The notes under the pieces are model-generated. The model searched no databases. It saw nothing but the letters and a program-made list of their open reading frames with translations, and had not been told where the DNA came from. From NCBI GenBank assembly GCA_033239005.1, contig BSQZ01000009.1, positions 2,504,252-2,568,251 on the forward strand: DNA of 64,000 nucleotides, in the 5' to 3' direction. This stretch comes from Lamellibrachia satsuma (taxonomy: Eukaryota; Annelida; Polychaeta; Sabellida; Siboglinidae). Position numbers and translations under genes: made by a program. Positions within the stretch are counted from its first letter, which is position 1. Each line of letters begins with the position of its first letter. Positions 40,815 through 53,044 of this stretch are shown here, piece after piece.

Positions 40815-43800
40815 CGGCGTACCTGTTTAAACTCGCTCCTCCACAGCTCCTCACTGAACTCGACGTACCTGTTTAAACTCGCTCACCCTCCACAGCTCCT
40901 CACTGAACTCGACGTACCTGTTTAAACTCGCTCACCTTCCATAGCTCCTCACTGAACTCGACGTACCTGTTTAAACTCGCTCCTCCTTCACAGCTCCTCA
41001 CTGAACTCGACGTACCTGTTTAAATTCGCTCCTCCTCCACAGCTCCTCACTGAACTCGACGTACCTGTTTAAACTCGCTCACCCTCCACAGCTCCTCACT
41101 GAACTCGGCGTACCTGTTTAAACTCGCTCCTTAACAGCTCCTCACTGAACTCGACGAGCCTGTTTAAACTCGCTCCTCCTCCACAGCTCCTCACTGAACT
41201 CGACATACCTGTTTCAACTCCCTCACCCTCCACAGCTCCTCACTGAACTCGGCATACCTTTTTAAACTCGCTCCTCCACAGCTCCTCACTGAACTCGACG
41301 TACCTGTTTAAACTCGCTCCTCCTCCACAACTCCTAACTCAACTCGACGTACCTGTTTAAACTCGCTCCTCCTTCACAGCTCCTCACTGAACTCGACGTA
41401 CCTGTTTAAACTCGCTCCTCCTCCACAGCTCCTCACTGAACTCGACGTACCTGTTTAAACTCGCTCACCCTCCACAGCTTCTCACTGAACTCGACGTACC
41501 TGTTTAAACTCGCTCCTCCTCCACAGCTCCTCCCTGAACTCGACGTACCTGTTTAAACTCGCTCACCTTCCACAGCTCCTCACTGAACTCGATGTACCTG
41601 TTTAAACTTGCTCCTCCACAGCTCCTCACTGAACTCGGCATACCTGTTTAAACTCGCTCCTCCTCCACAGCTCCTCAATGAACTCGACGTACCTGTTTAA
41701 ACTCGCTCCTCCTCCACAGCTCCTCACTGAACTAGACGTACCTGTTTAAACTCGCTCCTCCACAGCTCCTCACTGAACTCGACGTACCTGTTTAAACTCG
41801 CTCCTCCACAGCTCCTCACTGAACTTGACGTACCTGTTTAAACTCGCTCCTCCTCCACAGCTCCTCACTGAACTCAACGTACCTGTTTAAACTCGCTCAC
41901 CCTCCACAGCTCCTCACTGAACTCGACGTACCTGTTTAAACTCGCTCCTCCACAGCTCCTCACTGAACTCGACGTACCTGTTTAAACTCGCTCACCCTCC
42001 ACAGCTCCTCACTGAACTCGACGTACCTGTTTAAACTCGCTCACCCTCCACAGCTCCTCACTGAACTCGACGTACCTGTTTAAACTCGCTCCTCCTCCAC
42101 AGCTCCTCACTGAACTTGACGTACCTGTTTAAACTCGCTCCTCCACAGCTCCTCACTGAACTCGACGTACCTGTTTAAACTCGCTCCTCCACAGCTCCTC
42201 ACTGAACTTGACGTACCTGTTTAAACTCGCTCCTCCTCCACAGCTCCTCACTGAACTCGACGTACCTGTTTAAACTCGCTCACCTTCCATAGCTCCTCAC
42301 TGAACTCGACGTACCTGTTTAAACTCGCTCCTCCTTCACAGCTCCTCACTGAACTCGACGTACCTGTTTAAATTCGCTCCTCCTCCACAGCTCCTCACTG
42401 AACTCGACGTACCTGTTTAAACTCGCTCACCCTCCACAGCTCCTCACTGAACTCGGCGTACCTGTTTAAACTCGCTCCTTAACAGCTCCTCACTGAACTC
42501 GACGAGCCTGTTTAAACTCGCTCCTCCTCCACAGCTCCTCACTGAACTCGACATACCTGTTTCAACTCCCTCACCCTCCACAGCTCCTCACTGAACTCGG
42601 CATACCTTTTAAACTCGCTCCTCCACAGCTCCTCACTGAACTCGACGTACCTGTTTAAACTCGCTCCTCCTCCACAACTCCTAACTCAACTCGACGTACC
42701 TGTTTAAACTCGCTCCTCCTTCACAGCTCCTCACTGAACTCGACGTACCTGTTTAAACTCGCTCCTCCTCCACAGCTCCTCACTGAACTCGACGTACCTG
42801 TTTAAACTCGCTCACCCTCCACAGCTTCTCACTGAACTCGACGTACCTGTTTAAACTCGCTCCTCCTCCACAGCTCCTCCCTGAACTCGACGTACCTGTT
42901 TAAACTCGCTCACCTTCCACAGCTCCTCACTGAACTCGATGTACCTGTTTAAACTTGCTCCTCCACAGCTCCTCACTGAACTCGGCATACCTGTTTAAAC
43001 TCGCTCCTCCTCCACAGCTCCTCAATGAACTCGACGTACCTGTTTAAACTCGCTCCTCCTCCACAGCTCCTCACTGAACTAGACGTACCTGTTTAAACTC
43101 GCTCCTCCACAGCTCCTCACTGAACTCGACGTACCTGTTTAAACTCGCTCCTCCACAGCTCCTCACTGAACTTGACGTACCTGTTTAAACTCGCTCCTCC
43201 TCCACAGCTCCTCACTGAACTCAACGTACCTGTTTAAACTCGCTCACCCTCCACAGCTCCTCACTGAACTCGACGTACCTGTTTAAACTCGCTCCTCCAC
43301 AGCTCCTCACTGAACTCGACGTACCTGTTTAAACTCGCTCACCCTCCACAGCTCCTCACTGAACTCGACGTACCTGTTTAAACTCGCTCACCCTCCACAG
43401 CTCCTCACTGAACTCGACGTACCTGTTTAAACTCGCTCCTCCTTCACAGCTCCTCACTGAACTCGACGTACCTGTTTAAATTCGCTCCTCCTCCACAGCT
43501 CCTCACTGAACTCGACGTACCTGTTTAAACTCGCTCACCCTCCACAGCTCCTCACTGAACTCGGCGTACCTGTTTAAACTCGCTCCTTAACAGCTCCTCA
43601 CTGAACTCGACGAACCTGTTTAAACTCGCTCCTCCTCCACAGCTCCTCACTGAACTCGACATACCTGTTTCAACTCGCTCACCCTCCACAGCTCCTCACT
43701 GAACTCGGCATACCTTTTTAAACTCGCTCCTCCACAGCTCCTCACTGAACTCGACGTACCTGTTTAAACTCGCTCCTCCTCCACAACTCCTAACTCAACT

Positions 43801-46345
43801 CGACGTACCTGTTTAAACTCGCTCCTCCTTCACAGCTCCTCACTGAACTCGACGTACCTGTTTAAACTCGCTCCTCCTCCACAACTCCTCACTGAACTCG
43901 ACGTACCTGTTTAAACTCGCTCACCCTCCACAGCTTCTCACTGAACTCGATGTACCTGTTTAAACTCGCTCCTCCTCCACAGCTCCTCCCTGAACTCGAC
44001 GTACCTGTTTAAACTCGCTCACCTTCCACAGCTCCTCACTGAACTCGATGTACCTGTTTAAACTTGCTCCTCCACAGCTCCTCACTGAACTCGGCATACC
44101 TGTTTAAACTCGCTCCTCCTCCACAGCTCCTCAATGAACTCGACGTACCTGTTTAAACTCGCTCCTCCTCCACAGCTCCTCACTGAACTTGACGTACCTG
44201 TTTAAACTCGCTCCTCCACAGCTCCTCACTGAACTCGACGTACCTGTTTAAACTCGCTCCTCCACAGCTCCTCACTGAACTTGACGTACCTGTTTAAACT
44301 CGCTCCTCCTCCACAGCTCCTCACTGAACTCAACGTACCTGTTTAAACTCGCTCCTCCTCCACAGCTCCTCACTGAACTCGACGTACCTGTTTAAACTCG
44401 CTCCTCCACAGCTCCTCACTGAACTTGACGTACCTGTTTAAACTCGCTCACCTTCCACAGCTCCTCACTGAACTCGACGTACCTGTTTAAACTCGCTCCT
44501 CCACAGCTCCTCACTGAACTCGACGTACCTGTTTAAACTCGCTCACCTTCCACAGCTCCTCACTGAACTCGACGTACCTGTTTAAACTCGCTCACCCTCC
44601 ACAGCTCCTCACTGAACTCGACGTACCTGTTTAAACTCGCTCCTCCACAGCTCCTCACTGAACTCGACGTACCTGTTTAAACTCGCTCACCTTCCACAGC
44701 TCCTCACTGAACTCGACGTACCTGTTTAAACTCGCTCCTCCTCCATAGCTCCTCACTGAACTTGACGTACCTGTTTAAACTCACTCACCTTCCACAGCTC
44801 CTCACTGAACTCGACGTACCTGTTTAAACTCGCTCCTCCACAGCTCCTCACTGAACTTGACGTACCTTCCACAACTCCTCACTGAACTCGACGTACCTGT
44901 TTAAACTCGCTCACCCTCCACAGCTCCTCACTGAACTCGACGTACCTGTTTAAACTCGCTCCTCCACAGCTCCTCACTGAACTCGACGTACCTGTTTAAA
45001 CTCGCTCACCTTCCACAGCTCCTCACTGACCTCGACGTACCTGTTTAAACTCGCTCACCCTCAACAGCTCCTCACAGAACTCGACGTACCTGTTTAAACT
45101 CGCTCCTCCACAGCTCCTCACTGAACTCGACGTACCTGTTTAAACTCGCTCACCTTCCACAGCTCCTCACTGAACTCGACGTACCTGTTTAAACTCGCTC
45201 CTCCTCCATAGCTCCTCACTGAACTTGACGTACCTGTTTAAACTCGCTCACCTTCCACAGCTCCTCACTGAACTCGACGTACCTGTTTAAATTCGCTCCT
45301 CCACAGCTCCTCACTGAACTCGACGTACCTGTTTAAACTCACTCACCTTCCACAGCTCCTCACTGAACTTGACGTACCTGTTTAAACTCGCTCACCCTCC
45401 ACAGCTCCTCACTGAACTCGATGTACCTGTTTAAACTCGCTCCTCCACAGCTCCTCACTGAACTCGACGTACCTGTTTAAACTCGCTCCTCCTCCACAGC
45501 TCCTCACTGAACTCAACGTACCTGTTTAAACTCGCTCCTCCTCCACAGCTCCTCACTGAACTTGACGTACCTGTTTAAACTCGCTCCTCCACAGCTCCTC
45601 ACTGAACTTGACGTACCTGTTTAAACTCGCTCCTCCTCCACAGCTCCTCACTGAACTCAACGTACCTGTTTAAACTCGCTCCTCCTCCACAGCTTTCTCA
45701 CTGAACTCGACGTACCTTTTTAAACTCGCTCCTCCTCCATAGCTCCTCACTGAACTCGACGTACCTGTTTAAACTCGCTCACCTTCCACAGCTCCTCACT
45801 GAACTCGACGTACCTGTTTAAACTCGCTCCTCCACAGCTCCTCACTGAACTCGACATACCTGTTTAAACTCGCTCCTCCTCCACAGCTCCTCACTGAACT
45901 CGACGTACCTGTTTAAACTCGCTCCTCCACAGCTCCTCACTGAACTCGACGTACCTGTTTAAACTCGTCACCTTCCACAGCTCCTCACTGAACTCGATGT
46001 ACCTGTTTAAACTCGCTCCTCCTTCACAGCTCCTCACTGAACTCGACGTACCTGTTTAAACTCGCTCCTCCTCCACAGCTCCTCACTGAACTCGACGTAC
46101 CTGTTTAAACTCGCTCACCTTCCACAGCTCCTCACTGAACTCGACGTACCTGTTTAAACTCGCTCCTCCTTCACAGCTCCTCACTGAACTCGACGTACCT
46201 GTTTAAACTCGCTCCTCCTCCACAGCTCCTCACTGAACTCGACGTACCTGTTTAAACTCGCTTCTCCTCCACAGCTCCTCTCTGAACTCGACGTACCTGT
46301 TTAAACTCGCTTCTCCTCCACAGCTCCTCTCTGAACTCGACGTAC
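40815..46345. repeat. 46/49-bp satellite, about 115 units, with higher-order repeats
   Basis: Unit: CTCACTGAACTCGACGTACC, TGTTTAAACTCGCTC, then CTCCTCCACAGCTC (49 bp) or CTCCACAGCTC (46 bp). The variable segment also occurs as ACCCTCC, ACCTTCC, CTCCTTC and the rare CTTAACAG. Rare variants recur as blocks: the CTCCTTAACAG unit with its neighbours appears near 41129, 42477 and 43585, implying duplicated super-units of about 1.35 kb and a 1.1-kb version lacking about five units. All frames are closed. Each unit contains GTTTAAAC and, on the minus strand, AACAGGTACGTC, which looks like a splice donor. Confidence 0.97.
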
Positions 46346-46700
46346 CAATCCATCGGTTTACAACTCGGATTGTTAATCGATTTGAAACCGCTTACCCCTG
46401 TTCTTTGGGTTTGCTGCTGAGCTTGGCACTCCCGATGATTTTAGCGGAATAGAGGTGTTTTATATTGTACTGTATAATTATCAATATTTGCAATGGTGGC
46501 CATTACAGCATTTCATGGTCACCGTGGAAAATGTGTCCAATAATCTTTGCTAAATTAATTGACCTTGTGGGGGAAATTGGAAAAAACGGCGTACCTTGTT
46601 TTTCAGAAAAAAAACAAGCTGATACCCCTCAATGTCGTCGCAGCTCGGTGACTGATTTTATTTGCATACAAGCAACTATATTCAGCCAGCTAGATGGGAA
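46346..46700. other. Left part of segmental duplication A
   Basis: The stretch from GGGGGAAATTGGAAAAAACG to TTCAGCCAGCTAGATGGG (46568-46700) recurs with differences at about 48630-48900. No gene seen. Confidence 0.6.
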
Positions 46701-46707
46701 CGTTTGC

Positions 46708-47195
46708 AATGTCGGACCTTTGGCAGTGAGATGTCGGACCTTTGGCAGTGAGATGTTGGACCTTTGGCAGTGAGATGTCGGACCTTTGGCAGTGAGATGT
46801 TGGACCTTTGGCAGTGAGATGTAGGACCTTTGGTAGTGAGATGTTGGACCTTTGACAGTGAGATGTTGGACCTTTGGCAGTGAGATGTCGGACCTTTGGC
46901 AGTGAGATGTTGGACCTTTGGCAGTGAGATGTTGGACCTTTGGCAGTGAGATGTCGGACCTTTGGCAGTGAGATGTTGGACCTTTGGCAGTGAGATGTCG
47001 GACCTTTGGCAGTGAGATGTTGGACCTTTGGCAGTGAGATGTTGGACCTTTGGCAGTGAGATGTCGGACCTTTGGCAGTGAGATGTTGGACCTTTGGCAG
47101 TGAGATGTCGGACCTTTGGCAGTGAGATGTTGGACCTTTGGCAGTGAGATGTAGGACCTTTGGTAGTGAGATGTCGGACCTTTGACAGTGAGATG
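46708..47195. repeat. 22-bp minisatellite, about 22 copies
   Basis: Unit GGACCTTTGGCAGTGAGATG plus TC or TT. The minus strand has no stop in any frame because the unit lacks stop codons, producing a spurious 215-residue frame. TC and TT variants alternate, hinting at a 44-66-bp super-unit. Confidence 0.95.
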
Positions 47196-47457
47196 CTGCA
47201 GTATGAAGCGGATTTGAAAACGCGTAGGTATTTTGGTGGTGACACTTTGCTGCGGAACAAGCGAGCGACCAGTGAGTGAGGGGAAACGAAGTGCGCGCGT
47301 TTTATTCTGTTCGAATTTGATATCAACATATTGTCGCCGCCATTTTTACATGGCCGGCGTCACCTGAGGTGGCGACATGATGTGATTCGTGAATTTAGTT
47401 CGGAACTGACGCACCTAGTCGCGTATATGTTACGTCATAGTAGCTAGTACGTCACAT
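47196..47457. mobile_element. Possible LTR, duplicated at 54.7 kb
   Basis: The sequence from TTGCTGCGGAACAAGCGAGC to TAGTACGTCACA matches 54720-54934 closely. Here it is followed by TTGGCGCCCGCTATCTGAAG, which resembles a tRNA primer-binding site directly after an LTR end. The 54.7-kb copy instead has TATAAAA just upstream and is followed by a microsatellite. LTR identity is inference. Confidence 0.4.
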
Positions 47458-48350
47458 TGGCGCCCGCTATCTGAAGGTAAATGACAGGTAAGTAGGGATG
47501 GGTTATTTTCCTGCTCCCATATGCTTTACACAACTGTGTCAGATTCTGCTTATCTAGTAAGAAGATGTCCCTACCGTGACCTACCTCCACTACTACCGTC
47601 GAGACTAGCGATGCCAGACAACTCACCAATAGTCCCAGAACTGAAGAACCTCGAGTGTGGAGACAGTCTCAGGGCACTGCCGCTGGAGCTGCCAAAACTG
47701 TACAATAGAAGAAGACAAAGAGGTGACGTGACGACTTCCCACCCATGCGCACAAACAATACTCAAGACCAGCTGAAAGGCTACTACCCTAGAAGAGCTGA
47801 AGTGTGTGGGTGTGGATGTGTGGGTGTGGATGTGTGATAGGTGAGCGCTTGTTGGTTGCACCTACATTCACTGACATTGCTCTCTGTGTGTCATGCCTTG
47901 TTATTAATGCTGTCCCAGAGATGATTCTGTTTCAGGCACACCCTTTTCAAACTGAATGCACACAAATACTCGTGGATCACAACAGCAAACTTTGCCGTCG
48001 TGTGAACTAAGATCAACGTGCGCAGACACTATCTGGTAAACCGTGGATGTTTCGTTTGTTTGTTTTATACTTAGAGGTTTGGTGCTACGCGAAATCATAT
48101 AGATTGCTGATTCGACACGGTAGGTGCATGGTTTCCTTACCTTAATATGTCTAATGGAAAATGGTGGTTTATACCAACTGAATATTCGATTGCCACATTA
48201 TTCACAAAGCGGGACGTGTAAAATGATGGTGACATGAAGCCTGCTGCTTGTCACGAAGCCTGCTTGTCATGAAGCAAACACATTATTTGGGCAGGTTGCA
48301 TAACTAGCATTATTGACAGTTGCAGTCCGACTCATGTTTGTGTTGTAACC
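47458..48350. other. Segment between LTR-like sequence and duplicated block
   Basis: A short plus-strand frame (47611-47775, MPDNSPIVPELKNLECGDSL) might be a Gag start but has no recognisable domain. A short GTGTGGGTGTGGAT tract follows. About 47880-48350 is the counterpart of 55420-55880, sharing AACTTTGCCGTCGTGTGAAC, the GTAAACCGTGG phrase and ATTCGATTGCCACATTATTC. Confidence 0.5.
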
Positions 48351-48905
48351 AGCGACGTGCAGCGGGAACATCGACATGTCTTCGGTGCGACCTAGAACTG
48401 AGCTTCCTCTGCTGTCTCTAGCGTTTCGAGAGGCACGTCTTTGACAGCCTAGATGCGGTTGGTTAATGCAAGTGGTTACATTCTTCCTGAAATGCTCTCG
48501 TTGTCATCTCAGATTTTTCCCCGTAGGATAGTAGGTTCGTATGTTAGAATGCTGAATCAAAACTTTTGGAATATTATATTACATAACATAGTAGCTTCCC
48601 ACCACCTGAATAAGTGAATTGCTGAACTTGTGGAGGAAATTCGTAAAAACGGCGTACCTCGTTTTTCAGAAAAAAAGCTGATGCCCTTCAATTTCGTTCC
48701 AGCTCGGTGACTGATTTTGAAATGTTGGTGCGATCTGCAGAATAATCAAAGTGCTGGCTGCAGGAATCAGACGACAGTTACGCTAGTTTGCAGCGGGAGC
48801 GTTACTGACGAAAGTAGTGCCTAAAAATATGCAATTTACCCGATTCCAGTGATTTTATTTGTGTAGAAGCCACTGTATTCAGCCAGCTAAGTGGGAACGT
48901 TTGAA
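48351..48905. other. Duplication copy C flank
   Basis: From about 48630 it repeats the sequence seen at 46570-46700 (GTAAAAACGGCGTACCTCGT, AGCTCGGTGACTGATTTT), leading into a second 22-bp array. The part before 48630 is featureless. Confidence 0.5.
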
Positions 48906-49110
48906 ATGTCGCACCTTTGGCAGTGAGATGTCGGACCTTTGGCAGTGAGATGTCGGACCTTTGATAGTGAGGTGTCGGACGTTTGGCAGTGAGATGTCGG
49001 ACCTTTGGCAGTGAGATGTCGGAACTCTGGCAGTGAGATGTCGGACCTTTGGCAGTGAGATGTCGGACCTTTGGCAGTGAGATGTTGGACCTTTGGTAGT
49101 GAGATGTTGC
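48906..49110. repeat. 22-bp minisatellite, second locus, about 9 copies
   Basis: The same unit as at 46708, with more varied copies (GGACGTTTGGCAG, GGAACTCTGGCAG). It is flanked by the same GCAGTATGAAGC and ACGCGTAGGTATTTTGGTG as the first locus, so the whole segment was duplicated. Confidence 0.93.
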
Positions 49111-49680
49111 AGTATGAAGCAGATTTGAAGACGCGTAGGTATTTTGGTGATGACATTCCCGAAAACTGGTCTGGTGCTACAGTAGACGGCGTACCGGTTG
49201 AATCTCGATAAGCCAATTGGACTCTCGATAAGCCAATGGCTTCCTTGTCCACTTGCCATCTGGGCCTTTGGCTTGGATGGCAAATCTTGTTAACAGTTAG
49301 TAAAAACTGCCAATTTGGAGGGTACGCCGTTTACTGGAGGCATGTAGTTTTGACAATACTTAATTATTCAGCACATAGGTATCGTAGTGACAGTGCGTGT
49401 CATGGGGTTTTATACTGTTTGATGGTCACGTGTTCTACTAATCACGCGAAACGTTAACGTGACCAACAATGAAAGGAAAAGCAATGGGAACATCTGCAGT
49501 GGTTCTTGCTCTCCTCTTTATCCCTGTAGTCCGGGTGAGGTTGGCGCCGATACCGATTTTTCTTTCCCCATCTTCTTCGTCACTAGTCCCGTTTCACTGC
49601 CGGCTCCACTCCCTCTATCCCTCGCTCTCATTATTCCCAGGTTATTATTTCGTATTGAGATTTGTTTCGACGCGTAGACA
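49111..49680. other. Spacer before Gypsy element
   Basis: Contains AAGCCAATTGGACTCTCGAT beside a second CTCGATAAGCCAAT. No coding domain recognised; the open frames at 49459-49702 are in biased sequence without motifs. Confidence 0.4.
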
Positions 49681-49681
49681 G

Positions 49682-49881
49682 TGTGGTGGTTCGGTTACTT
49701 AAGCACATTTCGTGATACATTGTTTTCCTCTGGAGTTTCCCGTCCAGCGCCCACGCTGGTTTTCGCTAACGTATTTTGTTACACGTAGTTATGTTATAAA
49801 ATAAATATTGTTTAGTTGTAACAAGCAGCAGTCATTAAGTCATGTCGTAGATAGTAACGTCAATACACCCCAAATGTAACA
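49682..49881 (+). mobile_element. 5' LTR of Ty3/Gypsy element
   Basis: Begins TGTGGTGGTTCGGTTACT and ends CACCCCAAATGTAACA, about 200 bp, matching the 3' copy at 54494. ATGTTATAAAATAAATATTG in its middle supplies a TATA-like and polyadenylation-like signal. TTTGGCGTCGAGGACAAC follows, a plausible tRNA primer-binding site. Confidence 0.88.
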
Positions 49882-50125
49882 TTTGGCGTCGAGGACAACA
49901 ACGAAACGGAGCAGGCAAGCGTACAACCGTGCTCGCCTGAGTCGGTCGATACAGCCGCAGTAGGGCCGCTGGTTGTGACGCCTAGAAAACGTTATGGCAG
50001 CTAAATATCGGGGGGGGGGGGTACTGCCATACCAAAGCGGTGGGGGTGTGTCGCCAGAGCCCCATGGAGCACATGGAGAGAGAGAGAGAGAAATAAAGAA
50101 ATTTATGGTCACCAAGAGATAATTA

Positions 50126-51060
50126 TTGAACAATTTATCTAATATCTATAAGTGTAAGGTAAGCCCGGGCGGAACGTTTTCATTGGGAAATTTCCTCTTC
50201 GATGAAAGAGAATTATCAGGTTTAATTGGGGCACAAAGACAGAAAATTTACATTTTTCTTCGGACAGAAAAACGGGCGTTTGCGCGGCACATACATGTAT
50301 ACCTCAGTATAGGGAGTACCCCCCTGGCTAAATATATCAAGGACTCGAATCAAAAGAAGGCAATGCTCCTACACTATGCTGGGGAAGAGGTGTTTTAAGA
50401 GGTGATTTAAGTGATAGACTTGGCATTGTTGCTGATACAACGTGTGATGAAACTAAACGTATATTTTTGAAGTATTCGTGTTTCGCCAGGAGGCACAGGC
50501 GTCGAAAGAGACTGGACCATTTTCACGTACGCTTAAAGCAGCTGTCTAAACGCTGTAGTTTCTACGACGTAGATAGAGAAATCAAATCACAGATTATCCA
50601 TAAATGCCAGTTAAGCAAGGCACGGGAAAGGACCTGATTGAGCCACATATAACACTGGCAGACCTGATTAAATATGGACGTACGTTGCAGGCTACAACGG
50701 AACAAGGCGACGCGATAGCCGGCAGCAGTGTCAACAACGGGGATGGCGAGGTACATAAGGTGTCTATAAAACTCCAGCACGGCAGCAAAATCGGGCAAAT
50801 AACGTTAACGGCAAAGTCAAACCCAGCAGGGGGCGCCACTCTTGGCATGATCACCAGGAAAGCAGAGGTGATGACACATCAAGATTCGGCAGGGGTCGCC
50901 ACTTTAGAAGTTTAGTGCTGGCAGCCACACATGCAATGGTTGTGGTGGCACAAGGCACACAATACGAGGGAGAAGCAGTGTCCAGCGTGGGGAAGAAAAT
51001 GCTACAAATCATTTCGCAAGTGTATGTCATGGAGCAAATAAAATGCACGTCGTGAAACAT
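50126..51060 (+). pseudogene. Gypsy Gag, broken
   Basis: Pieces in several frames: KDSNQKKAMLLHYAGEEVF (50330-50397), then LDHFHVRLKQLSKRCSFYDV and DREIKSQIIHKCQLSKARE (50505-50625), then after a shift LIEPHITLADLIKYGRTLQA (50635-50695). These match a Gypsy capsid. Around 50925-51030 a zinc-knuckle remnant (CNGCGGTRHT in one frame; QCPAWGKKCY in another) is visible. Stops and frameshifts prevent a full Gag. Confidence 0.75.
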
Positions 51061-51174
51061 TAATCGAGCAGTGATTATGTGCACGCGCCTATGATGCAGC
51101 ATGAATCTAACGTTGAGTTCAATTAGAGCCTGTATTATACCACATCAAACAGAACCAGACATGTTAGACCATAT

Positions 51175-53020
51175 ATGCGTGCAATGATGCTGAACGATGT
51201 ACCAACAATGATGGAAGTTGACCCTGGCTCAGATGTCACTGTCATCAATTCAAGGCAATTTGAACAAATTCAACAAGGTAGTCGAAAGTTGCAGTTGACT
51301 ACTGAGAGTTCGCCAAGTTTGCGGAACTATTCCGGCAAAATGATACAACCAGTGGGGCGCGTGACTGATGATGTGTATCACCAGGAGAAATCATACCAGC
51401 TGTTCTCAAATCTGCTTGGTGGAGACTGGTTGGAACATCTAAAACTAGACTGGTCAACAGTGCATCACATGGACAGTGTGGACTATGCCAACATGTTTCC
51501 AGAGTTGTTCAGTGAAGGTCAGGGAGCACTGAAGGGTGTTGGGGCAACAATGTACGTTGACGACAAAATGATACCTCGTTGTTTCAAATCACGTCCAGTT
51601 CCTCTAGCATTAAGGGGTAAACTCCAAACTGAAGTCGATAGGTTACAAGCTCAAAGAATGGTTAAACTAGTGGAACATTCGGACTGCTCCAATTGTGCCA
51701 GTGTTGAAAACGAAAACTGAGGTACGCATTTGCAGCGATTACAAACTTACCGTGAATGTGGCCGCAAAGGTTGACAAGTACCCAATTCCAAAACAATTAT
51801 GACCTGTATTCAAAGCTAAAGCTATGGGGGTGTGCTCTACTCCAAACTGGACTTAGTCATACATACCAGCAGGTAGTTCTCAGTGAGGAATCGCACAAAC
51901 TCACCACAATTACTACACTGAAAGGTTTGTTTGCCTACTATGGTGTGTCGTCAGCACCAGGAATTTTCCAGGGTGCCATGGAACAGTTGGTGCAGGGAAT
52001 ACCGATGGCAGTTTATGTAAATTGTTCTTGATTACGTCCTAGTTTCCAGCCTGAGTACATATATATACACACTGAGTACTGAGTACACTACATACAACTG
52101 GTTTGAGGCTTCATATGGAAAACTCGTGTGTTTACTTTGGTCATCGGCTAGACGTTGAAAGTATTCACCCCACACCGACAAGCTTATCCCGCTACAGAAT
52201 GCTCCAGAGCCAACGTCAGTGCCAGGACTGCGAAGCTACTTGGGTATGGTGAATTACTACCAAAAGTTCCTGAAGAACCTCAACACAGTTTTAACGCCAC
52301 TATACAAATTATTGCAGAAAGACATGTCTTGGTACTGGTGATCAGAACAAGCAAACGCGTTTGTCGAAGATGTTGTTCTCAAGTTTTGGTGCATTACAGT
52401 CCAAAATTACCACCAGTGCTGAGCTGCGATGTATCAACATATGGCATCGGAGCTGTGCTCTCGCACCAGATGGCAGATGGAACAGACAGACCTGTGGCAT
52501 TCGCATCTTGGACTGTAGCTCCTGCTGACAGGAATTATGCCCAAATCGAGCGAGAAGGACTTGCAGTTGTGTTCGGGGTCACAAAGTTCCATAAATATGT
52601 TTATGGCAGAGACTTTGCTATTCAAGCAGACAACAAACCACATCTTGGTTTGCTCATGGAGGACAAGTTGATATCACCACTTGCAACTCCTAGAATTCTA
52701 CGACGTCAAACTATCAGTATCACCTACGATACAAATCTGGTACACAGAACTCAAATGTGGATGGTGTCAGCAGACTACAAAAAAGACACTTCCTGTCCCA
52801 GTGTTAGGGGGAAACAATCTCTCGATTGTCAATGAGACGTCAATCAACTCTTCTAGAATAGTACAATTGAGGGATACAAGATGCAGTGTTGTCGAAGGTT
52901 GTGAATTTCGTGAAGACAGGCACTCGTGTGGTTATTCCAGCACCAGGTCGAAAAACGCTAGTGGACGAATTACATGAATGCCACCCTAGCATCGTACAAA
53001 TGAAAACTTTAGTCGCAGTT
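51175..53020 (+). pseudogene. Gypsy protease, reverse transcriptase and RNase H, broken
   Basis: The protease region reads MMEVDPGSDVTVINSRQF, with the catalytic D-T/S-G altered to D-P-G. RT follows: GALKGVGATMYVDDKMIPRC, FKSRPVPLALRGKLQTEVDR, then (shifted) ICSDYKLTVNVAAKVDKYPI, LSHTYQQVVLSEESHKL, and FAYYGVSSAPGIFQGAMEQL ending VYVNCS, where YVDD is expected, so the catalytic box is lost. The thumb region LRSYLGMVNYYQKFLKNLNT (about 52215) leads to an RNase H (52155-52835 frame) with VLSCDVSTYGIGAVLSHQMA, AQIEREGLAVVFGVTKF and FAIQADNKPH, in which Asp, Glu and Asp of the active site look intact. Integrase start (VIPAPGRKTLVDELHECHPS, about 52930) follows. Several stops and shifts. Confidence 0.85.
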
Positions 53021-53044
53021 TTGCGTGGTGGCCAGGACTTGATG

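Noticed and set aside
40815..46345. CRISPR-like direct repeats
   Set aside because: Units are contiguous without unique spacers, have varied lengths and lie in an animal genome; this is satellite DNA.
46682..47329. 215-residue minus-strand frame
   Set aside because: Produced by the stop-free 22-bp repeat; the unit is not a multiple of three and all frames are open.
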